Assembly (NCBI GenBank): GCA_964471225.1
Contig: CAYYEZ010000022.1
Location: 1 to 18,331, forward strand
Length of the DNA: 18,331 nucleotides
Source of the DNA: JAGVJT01 sp964471225
Lineage (GTDB): Bacteria; Pseudomonadota; Gammaproteobacteria; Legionellales; Legionellaceae
Direction of reading: 5' to 3'
Shown here: in pieces, positions 7,293-14,514 of the stretch
Position numbering within the stretch: position 1 is the stretch's first letter
How the letters are laid out: each line of letters begins with the position of its first letter
Made by a program: the position numbers and the translations under genes
Notes under the pieces: model-generated
Databases searched by the model: none
Seen by the model: only the letters and a program-made list of their open reading frames with translations
Told to the model about the DNA's origin: nothing

Positions 7293-7319
7293 TGCTCTCA
7301 TCTTAATGAGGCGAGAGCA
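7293..7319 (+). terminator. Candidate weak terminator downstream of dnaQ
   Basis: TGCTCTC (7293-7299) pairs with GAGAGCA (7313-7319). An alternative inner pairing of CTCAT (7297-7301) with ATGAG (7306-7310) is also possible. It begins 7 bases after the dnaQ stop. The tract after it is only GAGTTTTG, so termination would be inefficient. The position fits the end of the rnhA-dnaQ transcript. Confidence 0.4.
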
Positions 7320-7561
7320 TGAGTTTTGCCAGTATTGTAACGAGTAAAAAAGGCGCGATATCCTGAAAAGTTTTCTTCAGACCTCGTTCGTTAGGAAAAT
7401 GTGAAGACGTGTGCAATTGTATGCAACATACTTCACAATTAACTTCGGCGTTTTTTAAAATCTTTTTCCTCTGCTTCATTCTCATGTATAAGCAGTGTTC
7501 TTTTAGCTTGAAAATTGTGGCTAAATTTTCTATAAAGAGGTGTCACAGGGGCTTGCTAGGG

Positions 7562-7591
7562 AGCTGCACAACAGGAAGATGAGGTGCAGCT
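7562..7591. repeat. 8-bp perfect inverted repeat (hairpin) downstream of the glycine-zipper gene
   Basis: AGCTGCAC (7562-7569) and GTGCAGCT (7584-7591) are perfect complements separated by 14 bases. It sits 17 bases beyond the stop of the - strand gene at 7608. There is no T-tract on either side, so it is not a standard intrinsic terminator. It could stabilise the 3' end of that mRNA. Confidence 0.4.
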
Positions 7592-7607
7592 AATAAACAG
7601 AAAAATC

Positions 7608-8150
7608 TTACACTGCGTTTGAACCTATAGAAGGAGTCGAGATATGTTCCTCTTCTTTTTTAGCCAAATATGCAGCAGCAACAACTAATGGAACAGTGAT
7701 ACATATTAACGCACATGAAGCTGGTATCATTGTCACAGCACCGCCTACTGCAAACGATGCTGCAGTCTGTGCCAATTGCATTACTGTTTCGTTATTTCCT
7801 GCATTCATGATCCCGTAGCCAGTTAATCCAGCTATAACAGTACCTGCAACATAACCAACAGCTGTTTGCTTTGTATTTGATTCTTTATTATCTGATTTAT
7901 TTGAGCTACTAAATAGGCCACATGATGCCAACGCACCAACTAAGACTCCAACCGAACCATCAAGAACAGCGCCACCTACTGCTCCCATCTGAGCGGCTTC
8001 AATCGGGTTGTATCCATCATACCCGGAACTCTTTAAAATGGCAGCACCAACACCACCAGCGAATGCGCCTGCTGCTGCACCCATTGAGCCCAATACTACA
8101 CCACCAACAACAGGTGCAGATGCCCGGGCAATATTTTTTGAAAGCGTCAT
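7608..8150 (-). CDS. Glycine-zipper hydrophobic protein of unknown function
   Basis: A 180-residue protein I do not recognise. It is dominated by glycine, alanine and valine with repeated small-xxx-small spacing, for example VVGGVVLGSMGAAAGAF (about 14-30), MGAVGGAVLDGSVGVLVGAL (about 55-74), a segment at about 99-120 and a longer one at about 128-165. Three or four such stretches could form tightly packed membrane helices. A polar, asparagine- and lysine-rich linker (about 80-95) and a charged C-terminal tail (LAKKEEEHIS) flank them. There is no cleavable signal peptide. The start is well supported by GAGGT (ACCTC at 8155-8159 on the + strand) four bases upstream. It is transcribed alone. 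Glycine-zipper segments occur in pore-forming, lysosome-targeted and outer-membrane-associated proteins; assigning any of these here would be a guess. Confidence 0.75.
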   Translation of the reverse strand: MTLSKNIARASAPVVGGVVLGSMGAAAGAFAGGVGAAILKSSGYDGYNPIEAAQMGAVGGAVLDGSVGVLVGALASCGLFSSSNKSDNKESNTKQTAVGYVAGTVIAGLTGYGIMNAGNNETVMQLAQTAASFAVGGAVTMIPASCALICITVPLVVAAAYLAKKEEEHISTPSIGSNAV

Positions 8151-8178
8151 AAATACCTCGATAGTTTTAATAAAAAAT

Positions 8179-8193
8179 CTGTTTCTAAAACAG
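8179..8193 (-). promoter_or_regulatory. Leader hairpin followed by a T-run upstream of the glycine-zipper gene
   Basis: CTGTTT (8179-8184) and AAACAG (8188-8193) form a perfect 6-bp stem with a 3-base loop. Read on the - strand the stem is followed at once by ATTTTTTATT, then the ribosome binding site and start of the gene at 8150. The arrangement resembles a small attenuator or weak terminator, but the stem is short and AT-rich. Confidence 0.3.
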
Positions 8194-8318
8194 CCTTAAT
8201 TTTAAACTATATCACAAAACCACAGAAGATGATTAAATTATAAACACGAGAAGCTTTGTCGCGAAACAAAAAGGGGATGACTTCTCTCTAATTGATTGTA
8301 ATTTGCTCTGCAACCAAA

Positions 8319-8488
8319 CTATTCATCTAAAGAAAGATAACGATAGAAGCTAGCTCGCGAAATGTTCAGAGTTTTACAACTATCACTAATACTCATTCCA
8401 TGATTTGTATGCATTTTTTTAGCCATAAGTGCTTTAGGATTTTTAGGCGATATTTTTTTCGACCACCGGTTCTTCCTCTCGTTTTTAT
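8319..8488 (-). pseudogene. Serine recombinase (resolvase/invertase family) C-terminal remnant, frameshifted
   Basis: Read on the - strand, the last stretch before a TAG at 8319-8321 encodes SPKNPKALMAKKMH, then MSISDSCKTLNISRASFYRYL. This is the helix-turn-helix DNA-binding domain found at the C-terminus of Hin/Tn3-resolvase-type serine recombinases. Just upstream, in another frame, lies KTRGRTGGRK, the basic RGRxGGR hinge that normally precedes that domain. The two pieces join across a run of seven A's (T's at 8453-8459 on the + strand). One additional A would restore a continuous frame. Further upstream the frame is closed by stops within a few codons, and the catalytic serine domain is absent from the window. 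It is therefore a decayed fragment rather than a working gene. Confidence 0.75.
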
Positions 8489-8697
8489 GCAAAATCATTC
8501 TCAGATTTCAAGCAAAATGAAAATAATTCAACACAAAATCCGCTACTTACACATGATGAAATATTAACAGAATCTACACAAAATTCTCTAAATTGAGCAA
8601 TGTACCCAGTAAACCTCATAAAGTTGAGGAGTTCTCAAAAATTGAAAATTGTCATGAATTCAATCATTGAGAGTTTTCCCGAAGCTGAGAAATAACG

Positions 8698-9936
8698 TCA
8701 TCTGCGCTGTTGATGCCGCATATCGCGATGCTGAGTCATATTTTGTTGTGCTCCTGAGGATAAATCCGCTTCATTTAAAGCATTAATTAAATTAAAAAAG
8801 CGGCGTTGTCTAAAACAGAAGAAGGATTTATTTTCAAGCGTTGCTCTCATTTTTTCTGAGTCAGCGCGCATGTTTTCTATTATTTCGGAATAGCGGTGCT
8901 CAGGGTATTGGTGAATCCGGTTGCTTAAATCTTTTAATAAAGCTAATTTTATTGCTTGGCGAGGCGTTGCATCTGAACGAGAATAGATGTTTTGTAATTC
9001 ATGAAATTTTTCCGCAACAATGCTTGAAAGTGGGTTTTTGCAACGTTCAACACATCGAATTAACTCTTTAAGAGTTGTTATGATGTCTTGGTTCGGATTT
9101 TGAATTGTATTTGTATAAGCAACTAATTGTTCAAAAAATTGCTGTTTTTCTTGTACAGGGTAGTTTCGAAGTTCTGTAATTAATTTGTCACGAAAATCTC
9201 GAAAGCAATGTGTTAATGGGTCAGTTTCAATACGTCTAATATGACTTTTTAATGCCCTTAGTGTACTAACTTTAATGCGAGAGTGTTGTAATTCTGCATT
9301 AGATGTTTTGGTTTGCATTTCAGACGTTGATGATTTAAAAAAAACACTTGGTACCGAGGAGATTCTGGTATTGATAAGAGTAGGGTCTGTTTGTAGTCCT
9401 AGAATTGAAGATATAGATACATTGACAGGAATGGATGCGTTAGCGCTCAAGAAATTTATTTTTTGCGTCAAATAATTCAGATGATTAAGATGTTCGAAAC
9501 GAGTTTTAGCACCATAGTTTCCATTGATAAATTCCCAATTGGTAATAAAAACTAAATTGGTTCTAATAAATAGACACAAATAATCATAAATTTCGTACTT
9601 TTGTCGTTCTAGGCACTTTAATCTCCTCAGATTTTCGCAATATTGGAAAAGGACTGTTAGTTTTTGAGTTAATAAAAGATCTTGTAGGCTATTTGAAAAA
9701 TCATGTGGATATATATAAGTGCTGTTGAGTATTTTGGTACAAAGAACGACACTGTTGATTTCATTATAAAATTCTAGATCATTTAAATGTTTACTTGTGC
9801 GCCGGACGCGAAGAGACAGATGAGGATGAACAATGCGATTACCAAAGCCTCCAAGTTGTGTCTGTATGATTAGCCCCTGATTGATACGGAGTGGAATATG
9901 AGTCTCGATTTTTTCTTTTGTTTTTCTTTTGATCAT
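8698..9936 (-). CDS. Orphan soluble protein, 412 residues, function unknown
   Basis: I do not recognise a family. The start at 9936 (MIKRKTKEK) is supported by GGAG seven bases upstream (CTCC at 9944-9947 on the + strand); a TTG at 9954 would add six residues and is less likely. No signal peptide or membrane segment is visible. The N-terminal 110 residues look mixed alpha/beta and basic (HPHLSLRVRRTSKHL). A serine/threonine-rich linker follows at about 170-220. The C-terminal half is strongly helical with many charges (RALKSHIRRIETD, DIITTLKELIRCVERCK, EIIENMRADSEKMRATLE). The tail is Gln/Arg/His-rich (MTQHRDMRHQQRR). It stands alone, next to a recombinase remnant, between conserved blocks. 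If the organism has a Dot/Icm secretion system, a single-gene cytosolic orphan of this kind would be an effector candidate; that is inference only. Confidence 0.75.
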   Translation of the reverse strand: MIKRKTKEKIETHIPLRINQGLIIQTQLGGFGNRIVHPHLSLRVRRTSKHLNDLEFYNEINSVVLCTKILNSTYIYPHDFSNSLQDLLLTQKLTVLFQYCENLRRLKCLERQKYEIYDYLCLFIRTNLVFITNWEFINGNYGAKTRFEHLNHLNYLTQKINFLSANASIPVNVSISSILGLQTDPTLINTRISSVPSVFFKSSTSEMQTKTSNAELQHSRIKVSTLRALKSHIRRIETDPLTHCFRDFRDKLITELRNYPVQEKQQFFEQLVAYTNTIQNPNQDIITTLKELIRCVERCKNPLSSIVAEKFHELQNIYSRSDATPRQAIKLALLKDLSNRIHQYPEHRYSEIIENMRADSEKMRATLENKSFFCFRQRRFFNLINALNEADLSSGAQQNMTQHRDMRHQQRR

Positions 9937-10068
9937 AATTTTGCTCCACTGCAAATAATTTCAAAAATTCAAAAAGTAAATTTAGAACCCCTCTCCTTTG
10001 TAAGACTCTTTGCCTATTAATAAATGAATTTGAATTTGACTGCTGTACATGAGATTAGACCTGTGAAG

Positions 10069-10084
10069 AAGTCTATTAAGACTT
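10069..10084. repeat. Short palindrome AAGTCT-N4-AGACTT
   Basis: Perfect 6-base arms separated by ATTA, about 130 bases upstream of the orphan gene start at 9936. It could be an operator or chance in AT-rich DNA; nothing else identifies it. Confidence 0.25.
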
Positions 10085-10302
10085 TAGCACTTATTTAAGG
10101 TATGGCGCAATTATAGGATTAGATATACTTTACATGCTCAAAAAGTTACATCAATCTATTGGGCTTACTGTTCAGAGATTTGTGAGCAAAGGTAACTCCA
10201 AAATAAGTCATCCCGAACAAAATTTCCCCGTAGGTTAATTGATTATAAGTTGGTCGGCTCTAAAATATTCGTATAACATGATAAAGACGCAGGACATGCT
10301 TT

Positions 10303-10319
10303 TGCCTATGTCTTAGGCA
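10303..10319. repeat. Short palindrome downstream of ldhA
   Basis: TGCCTA and TAGGCA arms around TGTCT, 12 bases beyond the ldhA stop codon. It could form a hairpin at the end of the efflux-ldhA transcript, but no T-run follows on the - strand, so I do not call it an intrinsic terminator. Confidence 0.3.
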
Positions 10320-10330
10320 CACTTTGCCCA

Positions 10331-11332
10331 CTACGATGATACCAAAAAAATTTTTTTCAATTCATTTTTTTTGAAATAGGAAATATTATTTAATGTTGTT
10401 TCAGCAATATGTTGAATTGCCTCTTGTGTAAAAAAGGCTTGGTGGCCTGTGATTAAAACATTAGGGAAGGTCATTAAACGACAAATCACGTCATCTTGAA
10501 TAATTTCTGTAGAGTGATCTGCGAAAAAAAGAGGCGCCTCTTCTTCATAAACATCCATGCCTAAATAACCAATTTTTCCATTTTTTAAACCATTGATCAC
10601 CGCTCGCGTATCTATCAGTGCGCCTCGACCTGTATTAATTAACATGACACCAGGCTTCATTTGTTCAATCGTCTCTGTACAAATGAGATGTTTTGTATCT
10701 TTGGTAAAAGGACAATGTAAGCTAACAATATCAGATTGATTTAATAAATCTGATAAACTAAAGTACTCAACACCCGCGTCAATCATTGCAGGATTTTGTA
10801 CAATATCATAAGCTAACACCCGACAGCCAAAACCCATTAGCAGATGCGCTAAACACCCTCCAATAGCACCCAAACCAACAATACCAACTGTTTTTCCTCG
10901 TAAATTAAATCCCATTAATCCTTGTAGTGAAAAGTTACCCTCTCGAACACGCTGATAAGCGCGATGAATTTTTCGATTTAAAGATAAAATCAATCCAACA
11001 GTAAATTCTGCCACCGCTTCTGGTGAGTAACGTGGTACGTAACACACAGGTAAACCAATCGATGCAGCATAAGCTGTATCCACATGATTAAACCCTGCTG
11101 AACGTAAAGCAATCAATTTGACTCCATTGGCTTTTAATATATCCAATGTAAGGCGGTCTAGATGATCATTGACAAAGCAGCAGACCACATCAACATTTTT
11201 AACACGATGCGCAGTTTCTCTATTGAGATGAGATTCAATATAATGCATAGAAAAATGGAAAGTGGTCTCATTCAGTATGTTGTATAAAGGAGCCTCGAAG
11301 GATTGCGCACTAAAAAAATCAATTGTTGTCAT
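10331..11332 (-). CDS. ldhA: Fermentative D-lactate dehydrogenase
   Basis: NADH-dependent reduction of pyruvate to D-lactate in the cytoplasm; a 2-hydroxyacid dehydrogenase of the LdhA type. The N-terminal substrate domain has LIALRSAGFNHVD and the family signature YSPEAVAEFTVGLIL. The Rossmann motif is VGIVGLGAIGG. Catalytic residues are Arg236 in NTGRGALID, a glutamate of EEE (263-265) and His297 in ITGHQAFFT. These align one position off E. coli LdhA Arg235/Glu264/His296. Length 333 is close to E. coli LdhA (329). AAGGA four bases before the ATG is the ribosome binding site. The gene begins 23 bases after the RND pump stop, on the same strand and with no terminator between, so it is probably the last gene of the efflux operon, an unexpected partner. 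Another 2-hydroxyacid substrate cannot be excluded. Confidence 0.9.
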   Translation of the reverse strand: MTTIDFFSAQSFEAPLYNILNETTFHFSMHYIESHLNRETAHRVKNVDVVCCFVNDHLDRLTLDILKANGVKLIALRSAGFNHVDTAYAASIGLPVCYVPRYSPEAVAEFTVGLILSLNRKIHRAYQRVREGNFSLQGLMGFNLRGKTVGIVGLGAIGGCLAHLLMGFGCRVLAYDIVQNPAMIDAGVEYFSLSDLLNQSDIVSLHCPFTKDTKHLICTETIEQMKPGVMLINTGRGALIDTRAVINGLKNGKIGYLGMDVYEEEAPLFFADHSTEIIQDDVICRLMTFPNVLITGHQAFFTQEAIQHIAETTLNNISYFKKNELKKIFLVSS

Positions 11333-11355
11333 CGTGTCCTTACTCCTAGGGTTTG

Positions 11356-14300
11356 CTACTTATGTTTACGGCGTCCTTCTTGCCAAGTTTGTAAAAGTAC
11401 ATAAAAAACAGGCACAAACACTACAGCTAAGCATGTGGAGGCAAGCATTCCACTCGATACCGCAACGCCAATAGAGCGGCGAGCATTTGCGCCAGCACCG
11501 GTTGCAAATACTAATGGCATCACCCCAAGAATAAAGGCAAAAGATGTCATCAAAATCGGTCTAAATCGCTTTTTTGCACCAATTAAAGCAGCTTCAGTAA
11601 TGCTTTTATGATGAGTTTCTCGTTCTTCTCTAGCAACTTCTACAATTAAGATCGCATTTTTTGCCGCAAGCGCAATTAATAATAAGATACCAATTTGAGT
11701 ATAGATGTTATTTGATAGACCAAGGAGCAAAAGCACACCCACAGTACCAATCAACGCTAATGGCACACTGAAAAGAATCGCAAGTGGTGTGACCCAGCTC
11801 TCATATTGTCCAGCCAGAATAAGATAAACTAAAACAAGCGATAGCATAAAAATATAATAACTCATGTTGCCCGCTAATTTTTCTTGATAGGCAGTACTTG
11901 TCCACTCGTAAGACATCCCTTTAGGAAGTATTTGTTTAGCAAGCTCCTCCATCGCAGCAATTGCTTGACCTGTGCTGTAACCCGTAGCAGGCATTCCCAA
12001 AATATTACTAGAAGGATAAAGATTATATAAAGAAATAATTGACGGGCCGGTGCTCGGCGTCATATCAGTTAGAGTCCCAAGGGGAACCATTTGCCCTTTA
12101 TTGTTTCGCACGTAATAATTTCGAACATCTTCAATGTGCATCCTAGAGGCAGCGTTTGCTTGAACATAGACTTGAAAAACTTGCCCAAACTTTGCGAATA
12201 AATTGACATACGAAGAGCCGAGGTAAGTTTGCAATGTATCTGTTGCATCTTCGATAGAAACGCCGAGTGACTCGACCTTGGTTCTATCAATGGGTGCCGC
12301 GAGTTGTGGTGTTGAGGCTCGGAAGGAGGTCATGAGTTTCTGAAATTCTGGGCGCATACTAGCGTAATAAATAAGTTTATCAGTTACGTTTTGGAGTTTT
12401 TTATAATCAAAGGTTCCATCCTGTAGTTCTACCTGCATTTGAAAACCACCAGCAGTCCCTAAGCCTTGAATAGCAGGGGGAATGAGTACGAGTACCTTTG
12501 CTTCGAGTGTATTTTTTGCAATTTCATTTAATTTTTGATACAGCGCTAAAAAGGAAGCGTTTTTGTCTCTTACGCTCCAATCTTTAAAAATGATATAAAT
12601 AGCACCACCATTTGAAAGATTGGCGCTGTTGTCCATTAAAGAAATACCATCAATTGCAATGATATTATCAACGCCATCAATTTTTGAAATTTGTGTGGTC
12701 ATTTTCTTCAATAATGCTTTTGTTCTATCGAGAGACGCGCCATCAGGAAGCTGGACATTAAGCATCATATAACCTTGATCTTCGATAGGAATAAAGCTTG
12801 TTGGGATACGCGTCAGTCCAAATATAGCGACAAGGACCAGTAAGCCTCCGACCAAACAAACTTTTTTACTATGATTAACTAAGCGCTCAATATAGCGAAT
12901 ATAAGTCGCTTCGATGGGATAGTAAATTTTATCAAAAGCTCGATAAAAAGCATTTTTAGGTTTATTTGTATCAGGTGCTCTTAACCATAACGCACACTGC
13001 GTCGGTTTAAGTGTCATCGCGTTAATCGCACTAATAAAAGCTGTTGCCGCAATAACGAGTGCAAATTGTGCATACATTGCGCCTGTTAATCCAGAAATAA
13101 ATCCAGCTGGGATAAAAACGGCCATTAAAACTAAGGTAATGCCAATGATGGGGCCCATCAGCTCTTTCATTGCCATAACAGCAGCATCTTTAGGCGAAAT
13201 ATTACGCTCAATGTGTTGCGTGACACCCTCGACAATGACGATAGCGTCGTCCACTACAATACCAATTGCTAATACTAAAGCAAATAACGTGAGCAAGTTA
13301 ATAGAATATCCCATCACAAGCATCGCAAAAAATGCACCAATAATCGTTACTGGGACGGTTGTTGTGGGAACCAATGTCGCTCTCGCATTTTGTAGAAAGA
13401 CCAAAATAACGAGCAAAACGAGAATACCTGCTTCATAAAGTGTTTTATACACTTCATCAATAGAGGCTTTAACAAACTTTGTTGTATCAAAAGGAACACT
13501 GTATTCTAATCCTGGTGGAAATTTTTCAGACATTTTTTGTACGGTTTTGCGTACTGTTTTAGCCACCTCTAAAGCATTAGCTCCCGGCAGCTGATAGATA
13601 GCAATTGCAGCTGTCGGCTTATTATTTAATGTAGAGGATTGGCTATAACTCGATGATCCTAATTCTACACGCCCCACATCTCGAATTCGTACAATTTTTG
13701 CTGTGCTGCTAGCCGTGCGTTTAGATGTTTGATTGGGATTTGTGGAGACAGTTTTAATAATAATGTTTTCAAATTCGTCAGGGCTCATAAGTTGACCAGG
13801 AACGTTCACTGTTAGCTGGTAAGCTTCTTGGCCTGTTGTCGGAGGTTCTCCAATTTGTCCTGCAGAGATCTCTTTGTTTTGATAAGTAATCGCATTGGTT
13901 ACATCACTTGGCATGAGCGAATAAGCAAGCATTTTTTGTGGGTCTAACCAAATGCGCATGGCATAATTTCCTGACCCAAAGACACCTACATTACCCACGC
14001 CAGGCAATCTTGCCAACTCATCTTGCATATTGATGGTAGCGTAATTATTGAGAAATAAGCCATCGTATTCATTGTTTTTAGAGGAGAGCGTAATGAATTG
14101 TAATACCGCTGTTGATTTTTGCTGAACTAATACGCCTTGTTGTTGTACTGGAATAGGAAGTTGGGCCATCGCGGATTGCACTCTATTTTGCACCAAGACT
14201 TGTGCAAAATTAAGATCTGTTCCAATCGCAAATGTGATAATTAAAGTATAGTTGCCTGAGCCTGAATTTGTAGACTGCATGTATAGCATGTTTTCAACAC

Positions 14301-14514
14301 CATTGACTTGTTGCTCAATAGGCAGCGCGACAGTTTTAATCAAAGTTTTTGCATCAGCGCCTGGGTAGCTGGTGGTGACTTGAATGGTTGGCGGGACAAT
14401 TGCGGGATATTGTGCGATTGGCAACACACCTATTGCAACGAGGCCCAAAAAAACCAAAAAAATAGCAATCACATTTGCAAGAACAGGGCGCTCAATAAAA
14501 AACTTCGACATCAT
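11356..14514 (-). CDS. RND efflux pump inner-membrane subunit (HAE1 family, AcrB/MexB-like)
   Basis: Proton-driven trimeric multidrug exporter. The start FFIERPVLANVIAIFL, the 12-helix layout with two large periplasmic loops and the 1052-residue length fit AcrB/MexB. The proton-relay aspartates are Asp422-Asp423 in IVVDDAIVIVEGV, and the partner lysine is Lys952 in LIALAAKNAILIVEVA. They correspond to AcrB Asp407/Asp408 and Lys940. Other family blocks present include LPDGASLDR, GASLDRTKALL and RFRPILMTSFAFILGV. A Ser/Thr/Asn-rich insertion, NPNQTSKRTASSTAK, lies about residue 265-280 in the periplasmic porter domain and is absent from E. coli AcrB. The ATG at 14514 overlaps the adaptor stop (ATGA), and a second ATG follows immediately. 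Substrates cannot be read from sequence, but the whole tripartite pump is encoded here. Confidence 0.95.
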   Translation of the reverse strand: MMSKFFIERPVLANVIAIFLVFLGLVAIGVLPIAQYPAIVPPTIQVTTSYPGADAKTLIKTVALPIEQQVNGVENMLYMQSTNSGSGNYTLIITFAIGTDLNFAQVLVQNRVQSAMAQLPIPVQQQGVLVQQKSTAVLQFITLSSKNNEYDGLFLNNYATINMQDELARLPGVGNVGVFGSGNYAMRIWLDPQKMLAYSLMPSDVTNAITYQNKEISAGQIGEPPTTGQEAYQLTVNVPGQLMSPDEFENIIIKTVSTNPNQTSKRTASSTAKIVRIRDVGRVELGSSSYSQSSTLNNKPTAAIAIYQLPGANALEVAKTVRKTVQKMSEKFPPGLEYSVPFDTTKFVKASIDEVYKTLYEAGILVLLVILVFLQNARATLVPTTTVPVTIIGAFFAMLVMGYSINLLTLFALVLAIGIVVDDAIVIVEGVTQHIERNISPKDAAVMAMKELMGPIIGITLVLMAVFIPAGFISGLTGAMYAQFALVIAATAFISAINAMTLKPTQCALWLRAPDTNKPKNAFYRAFDKIYYPIEATYIRYIERLVNHSKKVCLVGGLLVLVAIFGLTRIPTSFIPIEDQGYMMLNVQLPDGASLDRTKALLKKMTTQISKIDGVDNIIAIDGISLMDNSANLSNGGAIYIIFKDWSVRDKNASFLALYQKLNEIAKNTLEAKVLVLIPPAIQGLGTAGGFQMQVELQDGTFDYKKLQNVTDKLIYYASMRPEFQKLMTSFRASTPQLAAPIDRTKVESLGVSIEDATDTLQTYLGSSYVNLFAKFGQVFQVYVQANAASRMHIEDVRNYYVRNNKGQMVPLGTLTDMTPSTGPSIISLYNLYPSSNILGMPATGYSTGQAIAAMEELAKQILPKGMSYEWTSTAYQEKLAGNMSYYIFMLSLVLVYLILAGQYESWVTPLAILFSVPLALIGTVGVLLLLGLSNNIYTQIGILLLIALAAKNAILIVEVAREERETHHKSITEAALIGAKKRFRPILMTSFAFILGVMPLVFATGAGANARRSIGVAVSSGMLASTCLAVVFVPVFYVLLQTWQEGRRKHK

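Larger units (their letters stand above)
7286..7607. other. Non-coding stretch between dnaQ and the glycine-zipper gene
   Basis: I see no supportable gene. A 60-codon - strand frame (7303-7485) has no ribosome binding site and no recognisable protein. The interval holds the hairpin just after dnaQ (7293-7319) and an 8-bp inverted repeat at 7562-7591. Confidence 0.55.
8151..8697. other. Intergenic stretch with a recombinase remnant
   Basis: Holds the 5' leader of the glycine-zipper gene with a small hairpin (8179-8193) and the decayed recombinase fragment (8319-8488). About 200 bases of AT-rich DNA (8489-8697) follow, in which I see no supportable gene. An open + strand frame from 8447 to about 8598 lacks a start codon. 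Confidence 0.55.
9937..10330. other. Non-coding stretch between the 412-residue orphan gene and ldhA
   Basis: Contains two short inverted repeats. AAGTCT-ATTA-AGACTT (10069-10084) has 6-base arms. TGCCTA-TGTCT-TAGGCA (10303-10319) lies 12 bases after the ldhA stop and has no T-tract. A 34-codon + strand frame (10134-10238) has no ribosome binding site and is not called. No RNA gene is recognisable. Confidence 0.5.

Noticed and set aside
7303..7485. 60-codon - strand open frame after dnaQ with a Cys-rich stretch
   Set aside because: No ribosome binding site upstream of its ATG, no recognisable protein, and it overlaps the hairpin after dnaQ.
8230..8300. Imperfect palindrome around TTTGTCGCGAAACAAA as a recombination site
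   Set aside because: The arms are short and no duplicated or cross-over-type site arrangement is visible next to the recombinase remnant.
8447..8598. Open + strand frame whose translation looks protein-like (Asn/Thr/Gln-rich tail)
   Set aside because: No start codon or ribosome binding site, and it partly overlaps the antisense recombinase remnant; about 50 codons can stay open by chance. It could be a gene tail remnant but nothing identifies it.
10134..10238. 34-codon + strand open frame in the gap before ldhA
   Set aside because: No ribosome binding site and no family resemblance; length is within chance expectation.
12069..12290. Open frames antisense to or shifted within the RND pump, and similar shadows across other genes
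   Set aside because: They lie wholly inside strongly recognised genes, lack ribosome binding sites and show no protein family features.
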